This document shows positions 1 to 7,839 of a stretch of DNA of 64,000 bases, piece by piece. Source of the DNA: DAOTWA01 sp963702935. Lineage in GTDB: Bacteria; Chloroflexota; Anaerolineae; Anaerolineales; Anaerolineaceae. The stretch is taken from contig OY969772.1 of assembly GCA_963702935.1 (NCBI GenBank), positions 1,116,001-1,180,000 of the forward strand, given 5' to 3'. Position numbers and translations under genes: made by a program. Below the pieces are notes generated by a model, which ran no database searches, was not told where the DNA came from, and saw only the letters and a list, made by a program, of their open reading frames with translations. How positions within the stretch are numbered: position 1 is the first letter of the stretch; each line of letters opens with the position of its first letter.

Positions 1-222
1 CTATCCGCCGTTCATTGCCCCTCCACCCACCCTACAACTTCAAATTGGTCGGCTATACAGCCATTGCATTTTACAGGAATCCGTATAATTAATAGTTGCG
101 CGCATAGAAGCGGAATCCATGTCAGGGTGAAGCTTCTCTTTGATGTGCGCCACGGATGTCAAGAATTCCTTTTGCATCCCCGTACACCCCGCGCCGTCCT
201 ATACAAATAAAGAAAGAGTAAC
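1..222. other. Intergenic, no gene recognised
   Basis: I see no supported gene here. Bases 18-41 (CCCCTCCACCCACCCTAC in the middle) resemble the right arm of the family B inverted repeats found at 6292 and 26923. A TATAAT-like box at 84-89 has no well spaced -35 element, so no promoter is claimed. Confidence 0.4.
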
Positions 223-732
223 ATGGAATTTAATACTTTTTATCAGGAACTTCAATATAGCACAGAGATGATCCGTGCTTTATTGGCCGGAGTCGCACCC
301 GAGGAAGCCCACCTCAAACCGAGCGCGGAGTTGTGGTCGATGCTCGAAGTGGTGTGTCACTTATACGATGAAGAGCGCGAAGATTTTCGAGAACATCTCG
401 ATTTCATTCTTCACCGCCAAAATGAAAAATGGCATGTGATTGACACCCAAGGCTGGGTAACCCAACGAAGCTATAACCAGCAGGACTTCGCCGAGATGCA
501 GGAAAAATTTTTTGTCGAACGTGAAAAATCATTTGCGGGGCTCAAGGGATTACGGAATCCAGATTGGGAGAAAACCTATACAACGGAGTACCGCACCATC
601 AGCGCGGGAGAGATGCTCGCCTGTTGGGTCGCGCATGACAATCTCCACATCCGTCAATTGGTGGAACTCAGGCGCATGAGGCTGGAAAACATCACAAAGC
701 CTTACAATCTCGAATACGCAGGGGATTGGTAA
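223..732 (+). CDS. DinB-like family protein
   Basis: A 169-residue protein of the DinB/YfiT-like four-helix-bundle superfamily, whose members bind a metal through three histidines; many are small-molecule or thiol transferases of unknown substrate. Visible marks are the helix with VCHLYDEERED around residue 45 and the C-terminal AHDNLHIRQL segment, which supply the expected histidines. Length fits the family. The start follows an AAAGAAAGAG purine stretch. It stands alone, and a decayed copy of the same gene lies at 5175-5602, so it was duplicated locally. Cytoplasmic; substrate unknown. Family call is firm, function is not. Confidence 0.8.
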   Translation: MEFNTFYQELQYSTEMIRALLAGVAPEEAHLKPSAELWSMLEVVCHLYDEEREDFREHLDFILHRQNEKWHVIDTQGWVTQRSYNQQDFAEMQEKFFVEREKSFAGLKGLRNPDWEKTYTTEYRTISAGEMLACWVAHDNLHIRQLVELRRMRLENITKPYNLEYAGDW

Positions 733-896
733 CGGAATAGACGCAAATCATATTTCGCACAAGTTCGTTGGCGTTCCAAGAGTGCACCTGACAACGCATG
801 CACGCGGACGGCGGGATTCGCACCGTCAAAATGGCCTTTTCGTGGCTTTGGATTCTGTCCGTTTCGTGGGCGAGTCCACGTCCCTCACAGCCGCCA

Positions 897-1305
897 TTAC
901 TCTTCTCCACTTCTTTGCGCGTTTGCAACTGATCCAGAGTCGCCGCGAGCCACGAGCAACACGATACTCACGACGAAGATCAATCCCGTCAGATATTCCA
1001 TGAAGTGAAACGCTACGAGGGACTTGCCGCCCCAGAGGAAGATTCCACCGGCAACGGTTGCTCCTACACATGCTGCCAGGCCGATGCCGGAAGCGATTTG
1101 GAGAGTGAGAACTCCCGTCACCTAGGCCAGCAGCAAACGCAACCGCGGCTAATACTACCAGTAACAGTGCGACGAAGATGTGTAATACAAGAACCGTCGG
1201 CGGATATGAAGTGCTATCCATGAGTGATGATCCAAGCAGCCCCTCGCCAATGACTCCAGCCAGCAAGAGGAGTCCGAGCAATCGAACAAGAGTTCTTCGT
1301 TTCAT
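897..1305 (-). pseudogene. Small membrane protein, frameshifted, divergent from TetR
   Basis: Reading from an ATG at 1305 gives MKRRTLVRLLG, two hydrophobic helices and then loss of frame near 1120. A second frame continues with two more helices (GIGLAACVGATVAGGIFLW and GLIFVVSIVLLV) and stops at 897. Together they make a plausible four-helix protein of about 135 residues broken by one extra base. It is divergent from the TetR gene at 1455, has a near-consensus promoter at 1342-1370 and an operator-like palindrome at 1322-1340, so it is probably the regulated target of that repressor. I do not recognise the family. The break may be real or a sequence error. Confidence 0.6.
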
Positions 1306-1321
1306 AGTGCCTCCATTATAT

Positions 1322-1340
1322 TTACGTACAATGTACGTAA
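1322..1340. promoter_or_regulatory. Palindromic operator between divergent genes
   Basis: TTACGTACA-A-TGTACGTAA is a perfect 9+1+9 palindrome lying between the TetR gene (1455, +) and the membrane-protein gene (1305, -). It sits just downstream of the minus-strand -10 box, over the expected transcription start. This is a typical place and length for a TetR-family operator, so I infer it binds the adjacent repressor. Confidence 0.7.
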
Positions 1341-1341
1341 T

Positions 1342-1370
1342 ATTATAGTATAATTGGTGGGGATCGTCAA
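1342..1370 (-). promoter_or_regulatory. Sigma-A type promoter for the 1305 (-) gene
   Basis: On the minus strand TTGACG (1370-1365), 17 bases, then TATAAT (1347-1342). The start point would fall near 1335, inside the palindrome at 1322-1340, so repressor binding would block initiation. Confidence 0.65.
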
Positions 1371-1454
1371 GCAGCCAAGTTATAGAATTAGCTATCGGCC
1401 GGGTGCCTAAGAAGTCTTGTAAAACCCGGTCTAGTGTTACACTATGATTGAGAA

Positions 1455-2090
1455 ATGACGCGAACCGGACGACCACCCAAATCCTCACTCGATGAGGTTC
1501 AGAAAGCCGCACTCGAAATCTTAGACCGTGAAGGTCTCGGGGCTTTGTCGATGCGCGCACTGGCGGCCAAGCTCGGAACAGGGACAATGACCCTCTACAA
1601 CTACGTATCTGATCGTGAGAGCCTCGAAATTCTTGTTGTAGATGCGGTTCTCGCCGACACTGTTCTACCTTCGCCGTCCGGCGATGACTGGCGGAACAAT
1701 GTACGTGGCATTGTCGTGGCGATTTGGCAGGCTGTTCGATCTCACCCGCACGCGATCCCTTTGATTCTGATTCGTCGCAATCGGTCTGCCGCCCTCCTAC
1801 AGATTGCAGAAGCGTTGCTCGCGGCACTTGCGCGTAGCGGGCGTTCGGGTTACCGACTTCTGCTCGCGTTCAGAATCATCACAGGCTTTGTATCCGGGTT
1901 TATTGAGGCTGATCTGTCTGGGCCGATTCTGGTAGCAGCGGGTGAAAGCACGGCCAGCATTACCGACCGTACTAGAAAGCTTCCACAAGACAGGTATCCA
2001 CAACTTATTGAGCTCGCGACCACGGCTGCATCAAGCAATCCGTCTAAAGAGTTCCTCGATGCCCTTGACGAGCTTCTCGACAGTTTATAG
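1455..2090 (+). CDS. TetR/AcrR family transcriptional repressor
   Basis: A 211-residue one-component regulator. Residues 10-55 form the TetR helix-turn-helix (AALEILDREGLGALSMRALA then GTGTMTLYNYVSDRESL, the family's recognition helix with the TLYNYV signature). The rest is the helical ligand-binding and dimerisation domain, resembling the tetracycline-repressor C-terminal type. It is divergent from a small membrane protein at 1305, with a perfect 19-bp palindrome in the shared intergenic region. I infer autoregulation and repression of the membrane protein, perhaps a detoxification pair. The ligand is unknown. Confidence 0.85.
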   Translation: MTRTGRPPKSSLDEVQKAALEILDREGLGALSMRALAAKLGTGTMTLYNYVSDRESLEILVVDAVLADTVLPSPSGDDWRNNVRGIVVAIWQAVRSHPHAIPLILIRRNRSAALLQIAEALLAALARSGRSGYRLLLAFRIITGFVSGFIEADLSGPILVAAGESTASITDRTRKLPQDRYPQLIELATTAASSNPSKEFLDALDELLDSL

Positions 2091-2113
2091 AGCTCACGGT
2101 AATCTGGCCAGTA

Positions 2114-2228
2114 GTAGGGTGCGGTCGTTTTCCAGACCGCACCACCCACATGGATTGAAGTAAAGTGGTGCGGTCAACCCCGCTCGCTTCGCTCGGGGTG
2201 CAAAAATCGCAAGCTGACCGCACCCTAC
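2114..2228. repeat. Family A interspersed repeat, long hairpin form
   Basis: 115 bp bounded by perfect 13-bp inverted ends, GTAGGGTGCGGTC (2114-2126) and GACCGCACCCTAC (2216-2228). Inside are a second GACCGCACC and a second GGTGCGGTC, plus a CGCTCGCTTCGCTCGG stretch. The same ends recur at 19860, 42289, 53415 and elsewhere. No coding capacity; it looks like a MITE or a REP-like hairpin. Confidence 0.75.
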
Positions 2229-2265
2229 CTGCTTCCTCTCTTTCCGCCACATCAATCCTTAAATC

Positions 2266-2272
2266 GTTGGGC
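2266..2272 (+). other. GTTGGGC, possible upstream edge of an integron cassette
   Basis: GTTGGGC matches the GTTRRRY core of an integron attC/attI site and is identical to the core at 3238-3244. The segment between the two cores would be a 972-bp cassette holding only the gene at 2366-3091. No complete attC folds upstream of this core, so taken alone the call is weak. Confidence 0.3.
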
Positions 2273-2365
2273 GGCAACTAGTCAGTCCTTGATACGTATA
2301 CAGAACAGGTAAGAGAACCTCTTAAGCAACACAATAATCCTGTAATCAAAAAAGGAGTACAGAAA

Positions 2366-3091
2366 ATGATACGGGCAAACGGTCAGAAAAAGATTCAAAA
2401 TGACCGCACCGTCAGCGCAACAAAAGTGGTCGCTTCAAGCATCGGCGTCATTGGAGGGGGGCTGGCCGGAATAGTCCATGGGTTCTTTTCAATGCTTCAA
2501 GGTAATGTCACGCCAAACAGTATTGTGATAAATCCCATTGGTCCAGCGCAGAGGTTATGGCCGGAGGCAGCTTTACATGCTATCTCAATTATCCCCAACT
2601 TCTTTATTACGGGCATCTGTGCGATGATGGTTGGCCTTTTAATCGTCATATGGGCGGGGGCGTTCATTGACAGGAAATACGGTACTCGGGTCTTGCTACT
2701 GCTCTCGATTATTCTGTTATTGGTAGGAGGAGGTTTTGGGTCAGCATTCTTGGGAACAATAGCTAGTCTTGTCGCAACTCAAATAAATAGGCCGTTATCC
2801 TGGTGGCGCACCCATCTCACAAATCGTTTACGAAACATCTTGGTCAAGTTATGGCCATGGGCTCTTATTATCTACCTGTTCTTCTTTTTGAGTTCAATTG
2901 GAATTGCAATCTTCGGAATTCCCCTGTTGTGGTTTTTTAGTGCAGATGTTACCTATGGCATTTTGTTGAATTTAGGTCCTATCTCAGATATATTTTTACT
3001 GGTTGCTATCCTTACGGCATTTGCATACGATATCCAGAAACAGACCAATTCTACTAAAGCATCTTCTATGCAAGGAAAGCTTGGGCAATAA
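2366..3091 (+). CDS. Multi-pass membrane protein, unknown
   Basis: 241 residues with about five or six hydrophobic segments: around residues 22-45, 72-100, 107-130, 162-185 and 195-215. There is a positively charged tail after a KQTNSTKA stretch. I do not recognise the family. The start has an AAAGGAG ribosome site seven bases upstream (aaaggagtacagaaaATG). It lies alone between two GTTGGGC cores (2266 and 3238) with an attC-like hairpin just after its stop, so it may be the cargo of an integron gene cassette. Base composition is more AT-rich than the window average. Confidence 0.6.
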   Translation: MIRANGQKKIQNDRTVSATKVVASSIGVIGGGLAGIVHGFFSMLQGNVTPNSIVINPIGPAQRLWPEAALHAISIIPNFFITGICAMMVGLLIVIWAGAFIDRKYGTRVLLLLSIILLLVGGGFGSAFLGTIASLVATQINRPLSWWRTHLTNRLRNILVKLWPWALIIYLFFFLSSIGIAIFGIPLLWFFSADVTYGILLNLGPISDIFLLVAILTAFAYDIQKQTNSTKASSMQGKLGQ

Positions 3092-3113
3092 CAAGAGAGG
3101 CCCTTAAAGTAAT

Positions 3114-3244
3114 GCCCCCAACACAGCGTGCAGCCGACAAGTGGGAGTTGCCGCGATTTCAGGCGTTTTTCTGGGTTTCAGGCTGGTTCCGGCAAAGGGG
3201 CGTTGCCTCATCCCACCCCAAGCGGCTAGCGCGAGCTGTTGGGC
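3114..3244 (+). other. attC-like integron recombination site
   Basis: An imperfect hairpin starts 23 bases after the stop at 3091. The outer arms are GCCCCCAACACAGCG (3114 on) and the core GTTGGGC (3238-3244) preceded by AGCT. The inner L-type boxes GTGCAGCC (left) and GGCTAGCGC (right) pair with one unpaired T, the usual attC asymmetry. Further pairing is seen at GTGGGA/TCCCAC and TTGCCG/CGGCAA. Size (about 131 bp), place after a gene and orientation all fit a 59-base-element type site. No integrase gene is in the window. Confidence 0.55.
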
Positions 3245-3279
3245 GACAGTCGGGTACCTAAACGCGGAAGGAGTGTGAC

Positions 3280-3669
3280 ATGTCAACTGCAGAATTTGGA
3301 TCATTCGACGATCTTCTCGCTATCACCGGCGAGTCGCTGCGCCCAATGATGATACGACTACGCCATATCATCTTGGAGATCAAGCCAGATGCCTCTGAGG
3401 TCGTCCGTCTTGGGGATCGCGCAGCTACCTACGGCGTCGGTCCCAGAAAAATGATCGAAGGTTTTGTTTATCTGATGCCTTTCAAGGGTTGGATAAATTT
3501 GGGATTTTATCGGGGGGCGGATTTACCCGACCCCAAAGGGATGCTAGAAGGCACCGGGAAAAAGTTGAGGCATATCAAGATACGCTCAGTGGATGAGTGT
3601 GAGCAACCCTGGATCCGAGATCTCGTCCAAGCCGCAGTGGATGAACGAGAAAAGGCGCTAAGCAATTAG
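3280..3669 (+). CDS. DUF1801 (YdhG-like) domain protein
   Basis: A 129-residue cytoplasmic protein of the DUF1801/YdhG group. These small single-domain proteins share the pattern seen here: an early LRHIILEIKPDASEVVR helix, a YGVGPRKM turn, then FVYLMPFKGWINLGFY and a C-terminal GKKLRHIKIRS with the basic residues of the family. A good GGAAGGAG ribosome site precedes the start. It begins 36 bases after the attC-like core at 3238-3244, so it could be the first gene of the next cassette. Biochemical role unknown. Confidence 0.75.
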   Translation: MSTAEFGSFDDLLAITGESLRPMMIRLRHIILEIKPDASEVVRLGDRAATYGVGPRKMIEGFVYLMPFKGWINLGFYRGADLPDPKGMLEGTGKKLRHIKIRSVDECEQPWIRDLVQAAVDEREKALSN

Positions 3670-3675
3670 GCGACC

Positions 3676-3725
3676 CTGCCCATCTCGGCTGAATTCGCCC
3701 TCTGCCCTGGAGCCTACCCTACCCA
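3676..3725. repeat. Family B repeat, right half only
   Basis: Matches the right half of the family B element at 6292-6366 (GCTGAATTCGC, CTCT, then CCTACCCTACCC). The left arm is absent, so this is a truncated copy. Confidence 0.5.
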
Positions 3726-3741
3726 CTATATTTTTTTACGG

Positions 3742-4302
3742 ATGATGTCAATGGAAAATTTAGATAGCCAGGAAGAAGCCAAAAATCTGATCGAAAGCCT
3801 GATCCCTGAAGCGGGCATGCGCCAACGCTGTTTGCACATGTTCATGGATGCCATCGATGAAGCCAATTTCTACGGTGCAGACCAGTGGTATCTGGAGCCG
3901 GCCTTTGACGGGCATATATGGCTGGTCACGGGGAGTTTGGTGACCTGTTCATTAGTGGAGAGCCGCATCTGGCTATCGTTGAATCGCCAATCGATGAGCT
4001 CCCAGGCCGGTATGCCTCTGGTCTATGACGGCCCTTCAAACGATTGGGACTGGGAGCCGGTTGACCTGAATGACCCCACCTGGGTACATGTTGCCACCGT
4101 CATCAATGGGTTTTACACCCCGGGGCCCAACCATGCCCAGGTCTGGCCACAGTTACGGCGTCTGTTATTCGAGACGATTTACCAAAGCATCATGTCCCCT
4201 GACAGCTCTGGTTATACCATGCCCAAGGTTCATTCGCCGGGCATCTTAGCCTGTATCCAGGAAGAAACCGGGCGGGAAGTCCGTTCGTACCAATCCTTCT
4301 AA
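3742..4302 (+). CDS. Conserved hypothetical cytoplasmic protein
   Basis: 186 residues with no signal peptide or membrane helix. It is acidic at the N terminus and Trp-rich (DQWYLEP, DGHIWLVTGS, NDWDWEPVDL). I do not recognise the family. Three in-frame starts (3742, 3745, 3751) follow each other and no strong ribosome site separates them. The gene stands alone among other small accessory genes and is followed after 60 bases by a broken nucleotidyltransferase. Confidence 0.5.
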   Translation: MMSMENLDSQEEAKNLIESLIPEAGMRQRCLHMFMDAIDEANFYGADQWYLEPAFDGHIWLVTGSLVTCSLVESRIWLSLNRQSMSSQAGMPLVYDGPSNDWDWEPVDLNDPTWVHVATVINGFYTPGPNHAQVWPQLRRLLFETIYQSIMSPDSSGYTMPKVHSPGILACIQEETGREVRSYQSF

Positions 4303-4365
4303 ATTGACGTAAGTCCGTCGGGTGGGTGGAATGGTACAATGCTTTAGTAACGAGGATTATTATTG

Positions 4366-5161
4366 ATGTTATCTCGAGTTTCTTACCCCACGCAATTTCA
4401 TGAGGCCGCGACCGAGTCGGTAAAAGCCTTTTTCAGCGATTTCGCTGAAGTAGAACTCTGTTCTGTCGGTAAACTCCCTCGCCAGGGGCGATGCGGTCCC
4501 GGAAAGCGACCTGGACTTCGCCGTTTTGCTGAAACAGGACACTTCGCAGGCTCGGGCCGGCCAAATCGAGCAATCCTGGACCACATACGCCCATGAGGAT
4601 CCCTCCACTCTGGCGTTTGTGCGTTCCTCCCGCTACAGGAAGATACACCTGGATCTATTTGACGGTCGCTTTGATCCGCAAGCGTGGGAGGACGGAGCTG
4701 GACCGGATTTCTTCGAGCTCGAAATAGGCAATCGAGTTGCCCATGCGCTGCCGCTTTCTGGCAGCGGAGACTTCTTTCGTCAGCTACAGACGGATTGGCT
4801 ACCCTATTACTCGGATGACTTGCGGGCCCAGAGACTTGAGGCAGTTCGCAACGGCTGCCTTTACGATTTGGACCACGTTTCGCAATACGTCCACAGGGGG
4901 CTGTATGTTCACTCGTTTGACACCCTCTATCGCGCCTTCCAAGAGTTCTTGCAGGCTCTATTCATTTCGCGAAGAGTGTACCCCCTGGCGTACAACAAAT
5001 GGATCCGGCTCCAGGTCGAAGAATGGTTGGGATTGCCCGATGTCTACAGGACTCTGCTTTCAGTGATTTCCGCGCGGATCGACGATAAAGATGAGCTGTT
5101 AGCGAAGGTTGAGACGCTGCGAGGCTTGCTGAATCGCCGGGTAGAATGGAAAGACCTCTAA
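4366..5161 (+). pseudogene. Nucleotidyltransferase-fold protein, single frameshift
   Basis: If one A of the AAA at 4471-4473 is removed, the two reading frames join into one protein of about 264 residues. It carries the nucleotidyltransferase signature VGNSLARGDAVPESDLDFAV around residues 36-55, the GS-x-ARG...D-x-D pattern that binds metal and NTP. The rest (TYAHEDPSTLAF, YDLDHVSQYVHRGLYVHS, FQEFLQALF) resembles the helical C-terminal part of small streptomycin- or lincosamide-type adenylyltransferases and related proteins. Substrate unknown. The lone +1 shift could be a sequence error. Confidence 0.65.
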
Positions 5162-5174
5162 AGAAGGAGGCAAC

Positions 5175-5602
5175 ATGGTATTTAGCACTCTTTATCAGGA
5201 GCTTCAAAATAGCGATGATCCGTGCCTTATTGGCAGGAGTCGCGCCGGAGGCAGCCTGCCTCAAGCCGAATACGGAGTCATGGTCGAATTCTCGAAGTGG
5301 TGTGTCACTTATACGATGAAGAGCGCGAAGATTTTCGAGAGCATCTGGATTTCATTCTTCACCGTCAAAATGAAGATTGGCATGCGATTGACACCCAGGA
5401 TTGGGTAACACAACGAAGCTATAACGAGCAGAACTTCGTCGAGATGCAGGAAAAATTCTTTGCCGAACGTGAAAAATCACTTGCATGGCTCAAGGGATTA
5501 CAGAATCCAGATTGGGAGAAAACCTATACCACCGAGTACCGCACGATCAGCGCGGGAGAATGGCACGGAAAGATAGCCGACACGAACATCCGAGTATATT
5601 AA
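5175..5602 (+). pseudogene. Decayed duplicate of the DinB-like gene at 223
   Basis: The DNA is closely similar to 223-620. The start MVFSTLYQELQN matches MEFNTFYQELQY, and the block VCHLYDEEREDFREHLDFI is identical. A 5-base loss near 5210 and a 1-base gain near 5288 shift the frame. The last third, including the second metal-binding histidine, is replaced after YRTISAGE by unrelated sequence. An excellent AAGAAGGAGG ribosome site remains 14 bases after the previous gene. It cannot make a working DinB-like protein. Confidence 0.8.
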
Positions 5603-5627
5603 TATTCGTGGTGTAAGGAGATGAAGG

Positions 5628-6182
5628 ATGGGTCGTGAAGCCAAGTATTTCACGCTGAGCCTGGAGTCTCTTAGGGCCCTGGGGAGCTGGGCTGCGGACT
5701 GCGCCGAAAGAGCGCTGCCGGTGTTTGAGAAGCGTGCGGTTTCAGATACTCGACCCCGGGCGGCGATCGAAGGCATCCGGGTGTTTGCCGGTGGGGGAAA
5801 GCGCACGGCTCAGTTGCGCTCCCTTGCCCTGGCGGCGATGACCGCTGCCCGTGAGGCCGGCGACCCGGCTGCCGCCGCGGCCGCTCGCGCCGCCGGCCTG
5901 GCCGCATCGTCCGCCTACACGCATCCTTTAGCGAACGTCAATCAAACCAAGCATATCGTCGCTCCGGCGGCCTATGCCGCACTGGCACTCGAGCTTGACC
6001 ACTCCGGCGATCTAGACATCGGTGAGGGTGAAGTTCGTTGGGCAATCGAACACGTCACCTCTGAAGTGCGCGAAGTCTTGCTACAGATGCCATCTCGCCA
6101 AACGGGAAACAGCCGGTTGGACAAGATCCTCTATGAGCTGGATGCGGGCATCCGCAGTCGGACTTTGCCGCAGGATGCCTGA
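5628..6182 (+). CDS. Imm5-like putative immunity protein
   Basis: 184 residues, Ala-rich and helical. The pattern WAADCAERALPVFE, then RPRAAIEGIRVFAGGGKRT, then GDPAAAAAARAAGLAASSAYTH and NVNQTKHIVAPAAYAA is characteristic of the Imm5-type putative immunity proteins often seen in actinobacteria and Chloroflexota. Such proteins are predicted to neutralise polymorphic toxins, but no toxin gene lies beside this one. The start is supported by AAGGAG six bases upstream. It is more GC-rich than the preceding pseudogene. Cytoplasmic. Family call moderate; the role is inferred. Confidence 0.6.
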   Translation: MGREAKYFTLSLESLRALGSWAADCAERALPVFEKRAVSDTRPRAAIEGIRVFAGGGKRTAQLRSLALAAMTAAREAGDPAAAAAARAAGLAASSAYTHPLANVNQTKHIVAPAAYAALALELDHSGDLDIGEGEVRWAIEHVTSEVREVLLQMPSRQTGNSRLDKILYELDAGIRSRTLPQDA

Positions 6183-6415
6183 CACCACAACCGACAACGA
6201 CAACGCTTCGTGTCGCGGGTATTTTGAGCGTTAGATCGACACGCTCACGTCCGCCGCGCGGAGCAAGTCGTATGTACGGGTATAAGTCTGTCGGGTAGGT
6301 GGAGGGGTAGGCGGGTTTGCCCGTCTTCGCTGAATTCGCTCTCCACCCCGGAACCCACCCTACCCGCTCTGCTAACTAAAATCTGGAGTTTTTATGTTCA
6401 GTATAGAGGTGGCAC
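6183..6415. other. Intergenic with a family B repeat
   Basis: Contains AACGCT and AGCGTTAGAT (6203-6236). These could be a decayed attC end (GTTAGAT fits GTTRRRY), but no full hairpin forms. Then comes the family B element at 6292-6366. No gene is seen. Confidence 0.4.
6292..6366. repeat. Family B inverted repeat, short form
   Basis: Left arm GGGTAGGTGGAGGGG, centre GGCGGGTTTGCCCGTC and TGCTGAATTCGCT-like segment, right arm CCACCCCGGAACCCACCC. The same arrangement recurs at 26923 and 36939 and in half form at 3676. It sits between single-gene units and has no ORF. Confidence 0.65.
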
Positions 6416-6997
6416 ATGCCTGAGCTTGTTTGTGAACTGATCGTCAGTCTCGATGGCTTTGCCCGAGGTCAGCGTTCACCCGCTTATTATGGCTATTTTG
6501 GCCCCGATTTTGCCGACTGGATCAAGACCAACACGGCCGTTCCGCATCGGGTGCTCATCGGACGCCGGACCTACGAGGCCCTGGAGGGACGGCCCGCCGA
6601 GGTGCGGGACGAAGGATGGAAAAGGACGACGACAACCCCTGGCTGGCTGTTCTCGCGCACCCTGGAGGCCACAGACTGGCCGGGGCTAAGAATCGTCCGC
6701 GATGACTTGGTGGGCTTTGTGCGTGAGCTAAAGCGCACTGACGGTTCCGAGTTGCGAACCTTGGGCAGCCTGTCGCTGGTCCGGCAACTGCTCGCGGCTG
6801 GCCTGGTGGACCGCCTCAAACTCGTCGTCTGCCCTCTAGTCCTCCCGCAAACAGGGGTTGAGCCTGCCTTTGAAGGGCTGCCAGACATGGGCTTCGACCT
6901 GCTCTCGACCAGGGTTCTGGATGGGCGCGTCCTGCTTCTGGAATACCGGCCGACAGGAGCGCCGCCGTACAATTACATTGGAAAGACAGTGGGGTAG
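6416..6997 (+). CDS. Dihydrofolate reductase-fold (RibD C-terminal) protein
   Basis: A 193-residue protein of the RibD_C/DHFR-like family, predicted NADPH-dependent reductases of unknown substrate. It begins with the typical IVSLDGFARG strand-loop, then has VLIGRRTYEAL (the family's GRxTYE), a GSLSLVRQLLAAGLVDRL segment that binds the cofactor region, and the closing VCPLVLP strand. The next gene, a GNAT, starts 7 bases after its stop, so the two are probably co-transcribed. A paralogue lies at 9001. Folate reduction itself is not implied. Confidence 0.8.
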   Translation: MPELVCELIVSLDGFARGQRSPAYYGYFGPDFADWIKTNTAVPHRVLIGRRTYEALEGRPAEVRDEGWKRTTTTPGWLFSRTLEATDWPGLRIVRDDLVGFVRELKRTDGSELRTLGSLSLVRQLLAAGLVDRLKLVVCPLVLPQTGVEPAFEGLPDMGFDLLSTRVLDGRVLLLEYRPTGAPPYNYIGKTVG

Positions 6998-7003
6998 TTT
7001 CCC

Positions 7004-7534
7004 ATGAGGATACAAAACGTATTGATCAGAGACGAGACAAAAGACGATATCGATGCCATCACTGAAGTGACGGTCGCAGCCTTTGAGTCCTTGGAGATCA
7101 GCAACCACACAGAACAATTCGTCATCGAGGCTCTTCGTTGCGCTGGGGCATTGACCTTAGCGCTGGTCGCGGAAGTGGATGGTCGCGTCGTGGGGCATAT
7201 CGCGTTTTCCCCCGTGGCCATTTCAGACGGCGCCGATGACTGGTACGGGCTCGGTCCGGTTTCAGTGCTGCCGATGTACCAGCGAATGGGGATTGGTAAA
7301 GCGCTGATACAGGAAGGGCTATCACGATTGAAAGGCTTAGGCGCCAAAGGTTGCTGCCTGGTCGGGCACCCACAATACTACAAGAGATTTGGCTTTGAGA
7401 ATATTGCCGATCTTGTCCTCGAGGGCGTTCCACAAGGGGTGTTCTTCGCTCTTTCGTCTGACGGCTGCTTCCCGCACGGCAATGTCACCTTCCATGAAGG
7501 ATTCAAAGCAAATGGCCCGCAAGCGCATTCATAG
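7004..7534 (+). CDS. GNAT family N-acetyltransferase (YhbS-like)
   Basis: A 176-residue GNAT acetyltransferase. Residues 8-40 give the N-terminal IRDETKDDIDAITEVTVAAF. The acetyl-CoA binding motif A is VLPMYQRMGIGKALI (Q/R-x-x-G-x-G/A), and the YYKRFGFEN segment is typical of the YhbS subgroup. It probably acetylates a small molecule or protein amine; the acceptor is unknown. It follows the RibD-like gene after 6 bases and is likely in the same transcript. Confidence 0.85.
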   Translation: MRIQNVLIRDETKDDIDAITEVTVAAFESLEISNHTEQFVIEALRCAGALTLALVAEVDGRVVGHIAFSPVAISDGADDWYGLGPVSVLPMYQRMGIGKALIQEGLSRLKGLGAKGCCLVGHPQYYKRFGFENIADLVLEGVPQGVFFALSSDGCFPHGNVTFHEGFKANGPQAHS

Positions 7535-7839
7535 GATACGGTTGCGCCGCGCCTCTGATACTCGCTATCGGATAATCAACCTGATCTCTCCACTCAAAAT
7601 AACGCTGCGAAAGCGGTGGGTGCCGGGGCGACCCGCAGCGGCTGCGAGACCCGGTGCGCAACGTGTGGGGCTTCGAGCTCGGCCTGATCGCCCGCCCGTC
7701 GGTCATCCCCACCGCTTTGATCTTGGGGACTTTGCGCCAGATTCCCTTCTTCTGGCGCCTGCTCGGCCGCCCGTTTGGGGTGATGGAGGCAATTTCTTGC
7801 AAAAAAACTTATCCAACAGCCCCTGATAAATATTATATT
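7535..7839. other. Intergenic with an unrecognised gene remnant
   Basis: Around 7620-7800 the + strand can be read as PQRLRDPVRNVWGFELGLIA, then LGTLRQIPFFWRLLGR. It has the composition of coding sequence but no start and no continuation. I take it as the remnant of a gene I cannot name. No promoter or repeat of the named families is visible. Confidence 0.35.

Noticed and set aside
84..89. TATAAT upstream of the first gene as a promoter
   Set aside because: The only -35-like hexamer (TTGCAT at 64-69) is 14 bases away, too close for a standard promoter.
826..1827. A 333-codon minus-strand ORF spanning the TetR gene
   Set aside because: Its first half is the antisense of the TetR gene. Only the part after MKRRTLVRLLG (1305) reads as a real membrane protein, and that part is treated as the frameshifted gene.
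2114..2228. Family A repeats as CRISPR repeats
   Set aside because: Copies are dispersed over the whole window, not regularly spaced, and have no unique spacers between them.
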